64,000 nt of DNA from Pseudomonadota bacterium (GCA_016702545.1 JADJDT010000008.1:248001-312000); one strand, 5' to 3'; shown: positions 1 through 9,912, counted from the first letter of the stretch. Notes: generated from the letters alone by a model not told the origin. Program-made: numbers and translations.

Positions 1-812
1 CGCCGGGGGCTGGCGGCCGCGGGCGTGGGCCCGGGCGGGGTCTGGGGCCCCGTCGGGGCCCGTCCCCGACCGAGGACCTCGTCGAGGCTGCGTGCGGCCC
101 GCGCGGCGGAGGTCGGCGTGGCCGAGGTTGAGGCGGGTCCACGATCGGCGGCCCGCGGCTCGTCGAAGCCGTCGGGCTCGATCGTCTCGTCGAGCTCGAA
201 GCCGTTGAGGTCGGTGTCCTCCGAGAGCGCGTCGACCAGGGTCGGTGGGGGCGGCTCGGTCGTCAGACGCGGCGGTGCGGCGGTGGCCGCTGCCGCCGCG
301 GCAGCGGTGGCGGCGGCGACGTTGCGGAACTCGCCCGTGTCGGCGAAGACCTCTTCGGGGCTGCCCTCGACGGTCGGATGGGGCACGCCCGCGGCGGCCG
401 AGGCGTCGCTGAGATCGAAGCCGCTCGCCACGGCCTCCCCGGACTGCACGCGGGTGACCTTCTGCGCGGCCTGGGCCAGGCCCGCGGCCATCGGATCGGT
501 GCTGCGGGCGGCGATCGGCGCCGGCGCTGCGGGCCGCGGCGCGGCGTGCTGCTGCACCAGCGCGAGCCGTGCGCGTCGTAGCCCGTCGCGAAAGGCCGCG
601 CCCAGGTCGGTGACGGCCCCGCGTTCCAGCGTCGGCCCGGTGCCGTCCGGCGCCGCGGCGTCGCCGCCCAGCGCGCGGGCTCGCGCCAGCGCTCCCGCCA
701 GTGCCGCCTCATCGAGGCCCGCCGCGGCGACCAGCTGCTGCAGCTCGTGATCCGCCTGCCGCAAGGCCTCGTCGACGCTCTGGCGCACCACCGCGCGCGC
801 GCTGCCGCTCAT
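1..812 (-). CDS. Unknown protein, C-terminus beyond the left edge
   Basis: An open frame runs from an ATG at 812 to the left edge (about 270 codons visible) without a stop. The ATG overlaps the alaS stop in an ATGA junction, so it is translationally coupled to alaS. The visible part begins MSGSARAVVRQSVDEALRQ, is rich in Ala, Pro, Asp and Glu, and has an alternating helical/low-complexity composition with a run of alanines near residues 170-180. I see no signal peptide, membrane segment or catalytic motif. The later part is acidic (for example FELDETIEPDGFDE), as in disordered linkers of myxobacterial regulatory proteins. I do not recognise a family and give no function. Confidence 0.7.
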   Translation of the reverse strand, partial: MSGSARAVVRQSVDEALRQADHELQQLVAAAGLDEAALAGALARARALGGDAAAPDGTGPTLERGAVTDLGAAFRDGLRRARLALVQQHAAPRPAAPAPIAARSTDPMAAGLAQAAQKVTRVQSGEAVASGFDLSDASAAAGVPHPTVEGSPEEVFADTGEFRNVAAATAAAAAAATAAPPRLTTEPPPPTLVDALSEDTDLNGFELDETIEPDGFDEPRAADRGPASTSATPTSAARAARSLDEVLGRGRAPTGPQTPPGPTPAAASPR

Positions 813-3511
813 GGCGTCTGGCTCGCTGATGTCGTCCCGGCATCGCCCTCGGGGCTGGCGAGCAGGGCGGCCAGCAGCTCCTCACAGCGCGCGAGGGCCT
901 CGTCCAGGCGAGCCACCTCGGGGCCGCCCGCCTGCGCCATGTCGGGTCGCCCGCCCCCGCGGCCGCCGACCAGCGGCGCCAGCGCGCCGACCAGCTTGCC
1001 GGCGTGCACGCGCGCCTTGAGGTCCGGGCTGACCATCACCAGGATCGTGGCCTTGCCCTCGTGCTCGCCGCCGAGCACCACCACGCCCTCGCCCAGTCGG
1101 CCGCGCAGCGTGTCCCCGGCCTCGCGCAGCGTCTTGGGGTCGCCGGCCTCCGTCCGCAGCACCAGCAAGCGCACGCCGCTCACCGTGCGCACGCGCTGGA
1201 GCGGATCGCTCCCGGCGCCGCCGGTCGCGAGCTGGTGCTTGAGGCTCGCGATCTCTCGCTCCTGGGCCTTGAGCTGGCCCAGCAGGCGCTCGGTCCGCTC
1301 GCCGACCTCGTCCGGTGCGGCCTTGAGCAGCCGCGCGACGCCGCGCAATTGGTCCTCGAAGCGCTGATCGAGCGCCAGCGCGGCCTCTCCCGTGAGGGCG
1401 AGGATGCGCCGCACCCCCAGCGCGAGCGCCTCCTCGCTGACGATGCGAAACAGCCCGACGTCGCCGGCGCGCTCGACGTGGGTGCCGCCGCAGAGCTCGG
1501 TCGAGGCGCTGCCGATGTGCACCACGCGCACCTGGTCGCCGTATTTCTCGCCGAAGAGGGCCATCGCCCCGGCCTGCCGCGCCTGTTCGTAGCTGCTCAG
1601 CTCGGTGCGGCTGGCGACGTTGCGCCGGATCTCGGCGTTGACGCGCGCCTCGACCTCGCGCAGCTGCGCGGCGGTCGTGGCCTCGAAGTGGCTGAAGTCG
1701 AAGCGCAGGTGCGCCGGCGAGACCTCGGAGCCCTTCTGGGCGACGTGCGTGCCGAGCACCTCGCGCAGGGCGTGATGCAGCAGGTGCGTCGCGCTGTGGT
1801 TGAGGCGGATCGCCTGGCGCCGCGCGCCGTCGACGACGAGCGTCACGCGCTCGCCCCGGCTCAGGCTGCCGCTGAGCACGCGGGCGTGGTGGACGATCAG
1901 GGTGCCCTCGGGCTTGGTCGTGTCGAGCAGCTCGAGCCGCGCGTGCGCGCTCTGCGCCGCGCCGCTGTCGCCGACCTGGCCGCCGGCGCGGCCGTAGCAG
2001 GGGGTGCGATCGACGACCAGCTCGATCGTCTCGCCGGCGCTCACCTGCTCGACCAGCGCGCCGTCGCGCACCAGCGCCAGCACCGTGCCCTCGGCCTGCT
2101 CGGCGCTGTAGCCGACGAACTCCGTCGCGCCGTGCGTCTCGGCGAGCTGCTTGTGCACGGTGGCGATCGCCTGCTCGCCGACCTTGCTGGCGGCGGCGCC
2201 GTGCGTCTCGGCGACCCAGCGGTGGGCCGCCTCCTCGTCGACGTCGAGGCCCGCCTCCTCGGCGATCAGGCGCGTCAGGTCGATCGGGAAGCCCGCCGAC
2301 GCGTACAGATCACCGACGAAGGGCACGGGGAGCTGGGGCGTCGCGGCCGCGCGCGCCTCCTCGATCGCATGCTGGAGCTGGACCAGCCCGCGGTCGAGCG
2401 TGCGGCGGAAGGCCGTCTCCTCGGCGCGCACGACCTTGGCGATCACCTCCCCGCGCTCGCGCAGCTCGGGATAGACCTCGCCCAGCAGCTCACCGACCGC
2501 CGCGCAGACCTCGTGGAAGAAGGGCTGCTCCAGGCCCAGCAGCTTGCCGTGGCGGATCGCGCGCCGCATGATGCGCCGCAGCACGTACTCGCGGCCGCCC
2601 TTCTCGGGGAACACGCCGTCGGCGATGCAGAAGGCCGTGGCCCGCGCGTGGTCGGCGATCACCCGCATGCTGACGTCGGTGGCCGCAGCTGCGCCATAGG
2701 CCACGCCGGCCCGACGGCTGACGGTGTCGATCAGCGGCCGCAGCAGGTCGGTGTCGTAGGTCGACGAGAAGCCGTTGACCAGCGCGGTCAGCCGCTCGAG
2801 GCCCATGCCGGTGTCGACGCCCGTGCGGGCCAAGGGCTGCAGCACGCCGCCGGGCTGGCGGTTGAACTGCATGAAGACCAGGTTCCAGATCTCGACCCAG
2901 CGCCCGTCGACGGCGGGGCCGCCGGCCGCCAGCGCCTCGCGCATCGACACCGCCGGATCGGCCAGCAGGTGGATCTCGCTGCACGGTCCGCAGGGCCCCG
3001 TCTCGCCCATCGCCCAGAAGTTGTCGTTCGAGCCCAGGCGGAAGATGCGCTCGACGGGCAGCCCGATCACGTCGCGCCAGGTCGCGTAGGCCTGCTCATC
3101 GGCGGGCACGCCCTCTTCGCCGCAGAAGACCGTGGCGACCATCCGTTCGGCCGGCAGGCCCATCTCCGCGGTGAGAAAGCGCCAGGCCAGCGTGATCGCC
3201 TCCTCCTTGAAGTAGTCGCCGAAGGAGAAGTTGCCGAGCATCTCGAAGAGCGTGTGGTGCTTGGGTGTGCGCCCGACCGTCTCGAGGTCGTTGTGCTTGC
3301 CGCTGACGCGCAGGCACTTCTGTGAGCTGCAGGCCCGGCTGTAAGGACGGCTCTGCTCGCCGACGAAGACGTCCTTGAACTGCACCATGCCGGCGTTGGT
3401 GAAATACAGCGTCGGGTCGTTGGCGGGGACGAGCGATGAGCTGGTCACCACGGCGTGCTGGTGGCGGGCGAAGAACTCGAGAAATCGCGTGCGAATGGTG
3501 CGTGAGTCCAT
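809..3511 (-). CDS. alaS: Alanyl-tRNA synthetase
   Basis: Charges tRNA-Ala with alanine in the cytoplasm and clears mischarged Ser/Gly. From the ATG at 3511 (MDSRTIRTRFLEFF) the protein has 900 residues, close to the usual 875. The N-terminal class II catalytic domain has the typical PTLYFTNAGMVQFKDVF block; the editing domain has its zinc ligands HSATHLLH (about residue 570) and CGGTH (about residue 674); a C-Ala/DHHA1-type domain ends the chain. The frame stays open about 90 codons upstream, but homology starts at MDSRTI and a GGAGA lies just before it. The stop overlaps the next minus-strand gene by ATGA. This is a well-supported housekeeping gene. Confidence 0.97.
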   Translation of the reverse strand: MDSRTIRTRFLEFFARHQHAVVTSSSLVPANDPTLYFTNAGMVQFKDVFVGEQSRPYSRACSSQKCLRVSGKHNDLETVGRTPKHHTLFEMLGNFSFGDYFKEEAITLAWRFLTAEMGLPAERMVATVFCGEEGVPADEQAYATWRDVIGLPVERIFRLGSNDNFWAMGETGPCGPCSEIHLLADPAVSMREALAAGGPAVDGRWVEIWNLVFMQFNRQPGGVLQPLARTGVDTGMGLERLTALVNGFSSTYDTDLLRPLIDTVSRRAGVAYGAAAATDVSMRVIADHARATAFCIADGVFPEKGGREYVLRRIMRRAIRHGKLLGLEQPFFHEVCAAVGELLGEVYPELRERGEVIAKVVRAEETAFRRTLDRGLVQLQHAIEEARAAATPQLPVPFVGDLYASAGFPIDLTRLIAEEAGLDVDEEAAHRWVAETHGAAASKVGEQAIATVHKQLAETHGATEFVGYSAEQAEGTVLALVRDGALVEQVSAGETIELVVDRTPCYGRAGGQVGDSGAAQSAHARLELLDTTKPEGTLIVHHARVLSGSLSRGERVTLVVDGARRQAIRLNHSATHLLHHALREVLGTHVAQKGSEVSPAHLRFDFSHFEATTAAQLREVEARVNAEIRRNVASRTELSSYEQARQAGAMALFGEKYGDQVRVVHIGSASTELCGGTHVERAGDVGLFRIVSEEALALGVRRILALTGEAALALDQRFEDQLRGVARLLKAAPDEVGERTERLLGQLKAQEREIASLKHQLATGGAGSDPLQRVRTVSGVRLLVLRTEAGDPKTLREAGDTLRGRLGEGVVVLGGEHEGKATILVMVSPDLKARVHAGKLVGALAPLVGGRGGGRPDMAQAGGPEVARLDEALARCEELLAALLASPEGDAGTTSASQTP

Positions 3512-3572
3512 GGATGACCAACTGTCTCCGATCGTGCGCGCGGCGCGCTCAGAAATCGTGCGCGCCGCGCGC

Positions 3573-5207
3573 TCAGAAGGCGTAGCCCAGCTCCAGCGTC
3601 GCCCCGGCGTAGATGTCCCGCGCGCCGACGGCCTGGCGGCAGCCGGTCTGACGCGGGGTGCAGCTACGATCGAAGGCCAGCTCGAAACGCCGGTACGAGC
3701 CCTCGACCCGGGCGAAGACCCCAGCGTAGGCGACGAAGATACCCAGGCTGCCATCAAAGGCAAGGATCGCGGCGTGGCCATAGCCGTTGCTGTTGGCCTG
3801 CTCGATCGGGCCGGCCGTCAACACGCCCAGGTAGTCGAGCCCGACCGTGGCGCCGAGCTCGAAGCGCCCCACCACGGCGAAGGGCCAGCGCAGCCCGGCC
3901 CCGGCGCGCAGATAGCTGTAGGCGAGGTCGACGGTCGGGTCGACGACCCCCGGGGGCGGCTCGGTGGTCGCCAGCTGGTACCCGTAGGCCGTGCGCAGCA
4001 GCAGCGCGGGGCTGTCCCGTCGGCCGAGCAGGCTCCAGTAGTAACGCAGGCCGAGCTCGACCGTTTGCAGCACGAGGGCGAAGGGCTGGTCCGGCGTCTC
4101 GGGGAGCGTGGCCGTGCCGGCGAGGGCGCGCCAGAAGCGGAGGGTCAGCCCGAGGCCCGCGATCGGCCGCTGCGTCCAGAAGGCCAGCGGCTGTAGCGCC
4201 GCGCTGAGGTGCAGCGCGGGCAGCAGCGAGGGCGTGCCGAGGGTCGGTGGTCGCGGCGGGTTGACCGGCTGCAGGAAGCGAAAGCCGCGAGCGAACAGCA
4301 GCACCCCTGCACCCAGCTCGAGTCGGGGGTAGATCGTCTCCTCGGCCGGTGCGGCGTCCGGATCTCGATCCCTCGCGCTCCCGCCGCCCTCAGGGGCCGC
4401 CCGCGTCAGATCGTGCGGGCCGCTGGACCCGCTGCCCACGGCGTAACCGAGCGCGGCGCGGTCGCTGGCGCTGCGCTCGATCGCCGGGCCTGGCGCGCCA
4501 CGCGCCGGGGAGGTGCTACGCGTGGCCGGGTCGAAGATCGCGATGTCGCCCTCGCTGCGCTCGAAGTCGCCCCCGTCGTCGAAGGTCCCAGGGTCGTCGT
4601 TGGCGTCGCCACCGGCACCGGAGCTCGGGTCCGCTGCCCCCGCGTCCGAGGTCGTGTCCCTGGCGGCGGGGCCTCGCGCTCCACCCGCGCCGCGCCGTCG
4701 CCGGGTTGCCGACCCGGCCGCACCGGCGCCGCCGCCTCGGCCGCCGGCCTGCCGCAGCGCGGTCGTGAGGCGTGAGGCGACGCGCGCGGCGGTCTCCTGA
4801 TCGACCGCAGCGCTCTGCAGCGGGAGGCTGAGGCGCACCAGCCGCCGGTCGCTGGTGGCGCTGACCAGCTCGACGAGCAGCCGTGGGCCACTCGGCAGGA
4901 TCGCGATCGCGCCGCGGACGATGGCGTCCACCCCCAGCATTCGGCTGGCCTGCCTCGCGCCCAGCCGCGTGGCCGTCCGACGGTAAGCGGCGGCGGAGAC
5001 GATGCGTACGCCCCGCAGGGCGCCGCTGACGGCCGCGCTGGCGCGCGCACCCGCCGCGCCGTCGAAGACCAGCACGACCACGCCAGGCGGCCCGCCGCCG
5101 CTCGCCGCTGCGGCGCCGCCCCAGCCGGCGCAGGCTGCGATAAGCAGGGCGCGCACCAGGACGGTGCGCCGTCGACGAACAGGCGTCGCGTCGGCCGGCG
5201 CGTGCAT
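3573..5207 (-). CDS. Secreted beta-barrel-like protein with CsgG-like N-terminal region
   Basis: A 544-residue protein starting at the ATG at 5207, eleven bases after the pilT stop, so probably in the same transcript. It has an Arg-rich n-region, a hydrophobic core and an AAAASGG cleavage region, hence export is likely. Residues about 50-180 (VVVLVFDGAAGARASAAVSG, then a stretch on resolving a variable number of values) resemble the CsgG/TolB-like nucleic fold used in myxobacterial lipoproteins, but this is inference. A low-complexity Asp/Gly/Arg linker follows. The last 230 residues alternate hydrophobic and polar residues and end in ATLELGYAF, a terminal aromatic typical of outer-membrane barrels. 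Exact function is unknown. In raw translation it is fused to pilT only because of the pilT frameshift. Confidence 0.7.
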   Translation of the reverse strand: MHAPADATPVRRRRTVLVRALLIAACAGWGGAAAASGGGPPGVVVLVFDGAAGARASAAVSGALRGVRIVSAAAYRRTATRLGARQASRMLGVDAIVRGAIAILPSGPRLLVELVSATSDRRLVRLSLPLQSAAVDQETAARVASRLTTALRQAGGRGGGAGAAGSATRRRRGAGGARGPAARDTTSDAGAADPSSGAGGDANDDPGTFDDGGDFERSEGDIAIFDPATRSTSPARGAPGPAIERSASDRAALGYAVGSGSSGPHDLTRAAPEGGGSARDRDPDAAPAEETIYPRLELGAGVLLFARGFRFLQPVNPPRPPTLGTPSLLPALHLSAALQPLAFWTQRPIAGLGLTLRFWRALAGTATLPETPDQPFALVLQTVELGLRYYWSLLGRRDSPALLLRTAYGYQLATTEPPPGVVDPTVDLAYSYLRAGAGLRWPFAVVGRFELGATVGLDYLGVLTAGPIEQANSNGYGHAAILAFDGSLGIFVAYAGVFARVEGSYRRFELAFDRSCTPRQTGCRQAVGARDIYAGATLELGYAF

Positions 5208-5218
5208 CTCGCGCACCG

Positions 5219-6350
5219 TCAGCCGGGTTCGTCGCCGTAGGAGCCGGCGCCGGGATCGACCCAGTTGCGGGTGTCGGCGATGCCGCGGAAGTGGAGCGCG
5301 AAGTCGTCGGGGTTGGTGGCGTGGCGCAGCGCCACCTCGTAGGTCACGAGGTTCTGCTGCACCAGCTCGGTCAGGCTCTGGTCGAAGGTGACCATGCCGT
5401 AGGGGTGGCGCCCCTCGGCGATCGCGTCGTGGATCTCCGGGCGTGCGGGTCGGTGACTCGATCATCTCGCGCACGCGCGCCGTGTTGACCAGCACCTCGA
5501 CCGCCGCCACCATGCCGCGACCGTCGGCCATCGGTAGCAGCCGCTGCGAGACCACGCCGTTGAGCACCGCGGCCAGCTGCAGCCGGACCTGGAGCTGCTG
5601 GTGCGGCGGGAAGGCCCCGGTGATGCGGTTGACCGTCTCGACCGCGTCGGTGGTGTGCAGCGTCGAGAGCACCAGGTGGCCGGTCTCGGCCGCGACGATG
5701 GCGATTTCGATCGTCTCCACGTCGCGCATCTCGCCGACCAGCACGACGTCCGGGTCCTGGCGCAGCGCGGCGCGCAGCGCGCGCGAGAAGGTGATGGTGT
5801 CGAGGCCCAGCTCGCGCTGATTGATCACGCTGCGCCGGTCGGTGAAGGCGTACTCGATCGGGTCCTCGATCGTGACGATGTGGCAGGCGCGCGTGCGGTT
5901 GATGTGGTCGATCATCGAGGCCAGCGTGGTGGACTTGCCGCTGCCGGTGACGCCTGTCACCAACACCAAGCCACGCGGCTCCTCGGCCAGTCGCAGGATC
6001 ACCTCCGGCAACCGCAGCGACGCGAAGGCCGGCACCTCCGGGGGGATCAGCCGCAACACCATCCCGAGATTGCCGCGCTGGGTGAAGACGTTGGTGCGGA
6101 AGCGCAGCCCCTCCGGCGTGCTATAGGCCAGGTCGCACTCGCGGTATTGCTCGTAGTCCTTCTTCTGGCGCGGGCTCATGATCTGCTCGCCGAACGCCTC
6201 CAGCATCTCGCGCGAGATCGGCGGCACGTCGCGCACGGTGCGCAGGTGCCCCTTGACGCGAAAGATCGGCGGCAGGCCCACCTTGAGGTGCACATCCGAG
6301 GCGCCCAGTCGGGCGGCGGCAGCGAGCACGCGTTCAATCGCTTCGACCAT
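5219..6350 (-). pseudogene. pilT: Twitching motility ATPase PilT, interrupted by a one-base frameshift
   Basis: PilT is the hexameric ATPase that retracts type IV pili. The start is taken as the ATG at 6350; a TTG nine bases upstream is possible. Visible motifs are Walker A GVTGSGKST (about residues 133-141), the Asp box and GEMRD, and the His box LSTLHTTDA. After REMIESPTRT (near 5446) the frame breaks. One base fewer restores EIHDAIAEGRHPYGMVTFDQ and a normal PilT end, with stop at 5219. Restored length is about 377, slightly longer than classic PilT (344-370). The indel lies in a short GGG run and all active-site motifs are intact, so I think the protein is real and the break is a sequence error; a true mutant would lack the C-terminal domain. 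Confidence 0.85.
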
Positions 6351-6487
6351 CGACTGCAAAAGCTAGCACAGGCCTCCGATCCTGACCAAGGTTCAGCCCG
6401 CGCTCGGCCCGCGCCCCGTGGTCCGCTCCCCGTGCCCGGCGCCGCGGTCCGTTTGGCCGCCCTGGCGTTTCGTGCTTTGATCGCGGG

Positions 6488-7531
6488 GTGTCGACCTCGA
6501 TCAGCGGGCTCAAGACCCCAGCGCCGCGGGTGCTGCTCTATGACGGCGATGCGCGGGTGCGGGAGGGTCTCGCTGCGCTGTTGGGCCGCGTGGGCCTCGA
6601 GGTCCAGGCCACCGACGATCGGGCGCAAGCGCTGGCAGCGGCGATGCGCCCGGGCCTCAGCGTGGCCGTCGTCGACGTCGACACGCCCGACCCGGAGGCC
6701 GGCTTCGCGCTGCTGCGCGAACTCCAGTCCCTGGGGTCCGGGCTTCGCAGCGTGGCGCTGCTGGCGCGGCCGACCTTCGCGGCGGCGGCGGAGGCCTGCC
6801 GCTGCGGCGCCGTCGATGTGGTGGCCAAGGCGCCCGAGAACGTCGGTTACCTGACCGACACGATTCGCCGGTTGACGCGGCAGCCGGCGCCATCGCTCCG
6901 CCCCGTGTCGGAGGGGCTGCGGCGCGCGGTCGAGTTGCAGGAGCAGCTGCTGCGGGCCCTGATCGAGGCCTCGCGCAGCGCCACGCCGACGGCCGCTCGC
7001 AGCACCGCCGAGCCCGACAGTGGCGCTGCCAGCCCGCGCACCTGTGTCATCCTCGTCGTCGATGACGAGCCGCGGACGGCCGAGGGACTGCAGCGGGCGC
7101 TCGGTCGGCAGGCGGGCTATCAGGTCATCAGCGTGGTCAGCGGTGGTGAGGCGCTGGACTACGTGGGTCAGTCCGAGTTCGACCTGGCGCTGATCAAAGA
7201 AGGGCTCCCCGACCTGCCGAGCAGCATGGTCGCCCGCAGCCTGCGGGCGCAGGCCAACGACGGCATCGTGATCCGGTTCACGCACCCGACGACCGGTCGA
7301 CCGGGACGCGCCGACATTGTCGAGGTCGACCGGTCGATCGAGTTCATCCCGGTGCTGAGCAGCGGGGAGCAGCTCGTCGAGCAGCTCCACGCGCTGCGCA
7401 AGGGCCTGGCAGCCAAGCAGGTCGAGCGGCGCTACCTCGAGCAATTCCGCACGGAGCACGTCGAGCTGCTGCAGCGCTACGCCGAGGTGCGGCAAGAGCT
7501 ACTGGGGGCCCTCGGCGACGCCGATCCTTAG
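6488..7531 (+). CDS. Double-receiver response-regulator-like protein
   Basis: A 347-residue soluble protein from a GTG start, divergent from pilT. Receiver 1 (residues about 14-130) has an acidic pocket DGD (19-21), the phospho-acceptor Asp63 in VVDVDTP and the conserved Lys114. Receiver 2 (about 186-330) keeps the acidic VVDDE pocket (191-194), but the phospho-acceptor position is Lys237 (LIKEGLP), so it is a pseudo-receiver. It is followed by a coiled-coil-like tail (EQLHALRKGLAAKQVERRYL and onwards). There is no DNA-binding or enzymatic output domain, so it probably works by protein contacts, possibly in a kinase or motility pathway. Its stop is eight bases from the end of the convergent kinase gene. 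Confidence 0.75.
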   Translation: MSTSISGLKTPAPRVLLYDGDARVREGLAALLGRVGLEVQATDDRAQALAAAMRPGLSVAVVDVDTPDPEAGFALLRELQSLGSGLRSVALLARPTFAAAAEACRCGAVDVVAKAPENVGYLTDTIRRLTRQPAPSLRPVSEGLRRAVELQEQLLRALIEASRSATPTAARSTAEPDSGAASPRTCVILVVDDEPRTAEGLQRALGRQAGYQVISVVSGGEALDYVGQSEFDLALIKEGLPDLPSSMVARSLRAQANDGIVIRFTHPTTGRPGRADIVEVDRSIEFIPVLSSGEQLVEQLHALRKGLAAKQVERRYLEQFRTEHVELLQRYAEVRQELLGALGDADP

Positions 7532-7538
7532 GGACCGC

Positions 7539-9725
7539 TCAGAACGCGAGGTTCGCCGGCTGGCCGGCCTCGATCGCGACCCATTGCACGGGCGAGGTGC
7601 TTTGGTCGTCGTAGACCAGGCGGACGCGATGAATGCCGGGTGAGAGGGTCAGGCGCACGGGCGTGGCACCGGCCGCTTCGTCGTCGACGAAGGCCTGCGC
7701 CGGGCGCTCGGCGGTGATGCGCAGCAGACCCTGACCCTCCGCGGCGGCGGGCCCTTCCGTCGAGGGCGCGGGGCCCGAGGGCGCGGCGGCGCCGGGAGCG
7801 GAACGTGGCGTGCGGCGGGCCGGCGGCCGCTCGCGCCCTGGGGTGGCCCTCAGTCGCTCGCGCCCTGGGGTGGCGCTCGGCGCGGTCAGGCGCTGCGTCA
7901 AGAGGGCTGGGTCGGGCGGGGGCGGTGGAATCGTCTCGTCGAGCCGCGCAGGCCCGGGCTCGGGCCGCGCTGCGGCGGTCGCGGGCGGCGGCAGCGCGAG
8001 CGCCGGGGCTGGCGTCGTGGTGGGCCAGGCGGGGGTGCTCGGGAAGCCGGGGGGCAGGGCCGCGGGCTGGTCCAGCGTGTCGCGTAGCAGCCAGCCCAGC
8101 GCCAGGCCCGCCACCACCAAAGTCGCGGCGCCGAGCAGCAGCAGCGCGCGCTGACCGCTGCGGGCTGGGCGGCGGCGCACGAGCTGGGTCTCCTCGTGCG
8201 CGCCGGCAGGCCGCGCCTCGCGCACGGGGCTGGCCTGGGGTCGCGACCACGACACCGAGCTGCTGCGGCGCTCGCGGCGTCGTCGGCCGCCGCGGTCTTC
8301 GCGCGCCTGCCGCAGCGCCTGCACAAGCCGCGCGCCCGGGGCCGCCGCGCCCGTGGGCAGCGGCTCGGGTGGGTGGCTCGCCGCGGCCGCAGCGCGGCGC
8401 CGAGGCGGCGGCCGGTCGATCACGCCATGGACGGCATCGATCTGACGCGAGTCGAGCGGCCCGGGCCCGGCCTCGAGGCGCGGACGCGAGCCGCTGGCCT
8501 CCAGCGCGCGCAGGTCCTCCTCGGTGTTCGCGCGCCGCGGGCCGGTCGGCCGCGCCGGCGCCGCCGCGCCGCCCCCTGGGGCCGCCTGGCGGCGCGCGCC
8601 GGGCCCTAGGCGCTCGCCGGCGCGGGCGAGGGCGGCGCCCGCGGTGCCGGACGCCGGCGGCGCCAGCGCGCCGCGCGCGGGCTCGGTGGCCAGCGTGTGC
8701 TGCGCCGCGACGATCGCGTCGCCGATCAGGCTCTGCTGCGGCACCTTGACGTCCGCGATCGAGAGATCGGGCAGCGCGCCCTCGGGCTCGGCGCTCGGCG
8801 GCGCCGCGCTCGACACCAACGCCGCCAGCCGCCGCTGTTCGTCAGCGCCGCCGCCGTGCCGCTCGAGCGCGCGGGCGACGTCCTCGGCCATCGCGGCCGC
8901 GCTGGGGTAGCGATCGTCGGCCCGCAGCGCGAGCGCGCGCATCGTCAGCGCATCGATCTCCGCCGGCAGGCCGGGCAGGTGGGTCGAGGGCGGCGCTAGG
9001 GGGCGTGCGAGCTGGTAGAGCTGCTGCGCCAGGGTCACGGAGGTGTAGGGCTTGAGCCCCGTCAGCACCTGATAGAGCGTCACGCCGACCGCGAAGAGGT
9101 CGATGCGCTGGTCGATCGCCTGGGCCTGCGCCTGCTCCGGCGGCATGAAGGCGAACTTGCCGCGCACGATGCCGCTCTGCGTCTGGTGCAGCGAGACGGC
9201 GGCGCGCGCCAGGCCGAAGTCGGCCAGCTTCACCTCGCCGGCGCGAGAGACCAGGATGTTGTGCGGGCTGACGTCGCGGTGAATGATCTCCAGCGGGCGC
9301 CCGCGCGGGTCGCAGCGGCGGTGCGCGTGATCGAGCGCCTCGAGCACGCGCAGCCCGACGAAGAGCGCCGTGGGCAGCGGCAGCGCGCGGCCACGGGCCT
9401 CCGAGGAGCCGCGGGCGTGGCGCACCAGCGCGCGCAGATCGCAGCCGTCGACGTACTCGAGCGCGAGGTAATAGCTCGGGCCGTCGCGACCGAAGTCGAG
9501 CACCTGCACGATCTGCGGGTGATTGAGCCAGACCGAGACGCGCGCCTCGTCGGCCAGCAGCGCGACCAGCTCCTTGTCGGCGGCGAAGCGGGGCAGCAGC
9601 AGCTTGAGCGCCAGGCGCTTGCGAAAGCCGCCCACCGCCTCCGTCGTCGCCAGGTAGACCTCGGCCATCCCGCCCCGCCCGAGCAGGCGAATCAGCCGAT
9701 AGGGTCCCAGTCGCTTCTCGGTCAC
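7539..9725 (-). CDS. Ser/Thr protein kinase with transmembrane segment and PEGA-like tail
   Basis: A Hanks-type kinase of 728 residues from a GTG at 9725 (VTEKRLGPYRLIRLLGRGGM). The domain starts at residue 8: glycine loop GRGGMAEV (16-23), catalytic Lys41, HRDVSPHN (149-156), DFG (169-171), and FMPPEQ in the activation region. The HRD loop has VSPHN instead of LKPEN, a variant common in myxobacteria. After the kinase comes a long Ala/Pro/Arg-rich linker, a single hydrophobic segment (about residue 530, LLLLGAATLVVAGLALGWLL) and a C-terminal PEGA-like beta domain (LLRITAERPAQAFVDDEAAG). The topology suggests a cytoplasmic kinase with an exposed PEGA domain. It lies convergent to the double-receiver gene. 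Confidence 0.88.
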   Translation of the reverse strand: MTEKRLGPYRLIRLLGRGGMAEVYLATTEAVGGFRKRLALKLLLPRFAADKELVALLADEARVSVWLNHPQIVQVLDFGRDGPSYYLALEYVDGCDLRALVRHARGSSEARGRALPLPTALFVGLRVLEALDHAHRRCDPRGRPLEIIHRDVSPHNILVSRAGEVKLADFGLARAAVSLHQTQSGIVRGKFAFMPPEQAQAQAIDQRIDLFAVGVTLYQVLTGLKPYTSVTLAQQLYQLARPLAPPSTHLPGLPAEIDALTMRALALRADDRYPSAAAMAEDVARALERHGGGADEQRRLAALVSSAAPPSAEPEGALPDLSIADVKVPQQSLIGDAIVAAQHTLATEPARGALAPPASGTAGAALARAGERLGPGARRQAAPGGGAAAPARPTGPRRANTEEDLRALEASGSRPRLEAGPGPLDSRQIDAVHGVIDRPPPRRRAAAAASHPPEPLPTGAAAPGARLVQALRQAREDRGGRRRRERRSSSVSWSRPQASPVREARPAGAHEETQLVRRRPARSGQRALLLLGAATLVVAGLALGWLLRDTLDQPAALPPGFPSTPAWPTTTPAPALALPPPATAAARPEPGPARLDETIPPPPPDPALLTQRLTAPSATPGRERLRATPGRERPPARRTPRSAPGAAAPSGPAPSTEGPAAAEGQGLLRITAERPAQAFVDDEAAGATPVRLTLSPGIHRVRLVYDDQSTSPVQWVAIEAGQPANLAF

Positions 9726-9845
9726 GCGCCCATCTCGTCCGGTCAGGCGGGTGGCGGCAGCCGCGCGCCGCAGCGGATGCCCGCGCTGCGCTACCCCTGG
9801 CGCTGAATCATGGATCACGCGCGGCCCGACGGACAGCCTGCAATC

Positions 9846-9912
9846 GCGCGTGTGAGCGTCGCGCGCGTGTGAGTGCCGCGTGTGTGAGCGTCGCGCCGTG
9901 TGAGAGCGCAGC
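9846..9912. repeat. Short imperfect direct repeats between the kinase and ompA-like genes
   Basis: Four imperfect copies of a 13-17-bp unit of the form GCGTGTGAGCGTCGC follow one another in the 203-bp space between the OmpA-like stop and the kinase start. No gene, hairpin or terminator is evident. They could be decayed tandem repeat or a protein-binding region upstream of the kinase. Confidence 0.5.

Noticed and set aside
1004..3325. Long plus-strand ORF of 773 codons opposite alaS
   Set aside because: Antisense shadow of alaS created by high GC; Arg/Ala/His-rich composition, no motif.
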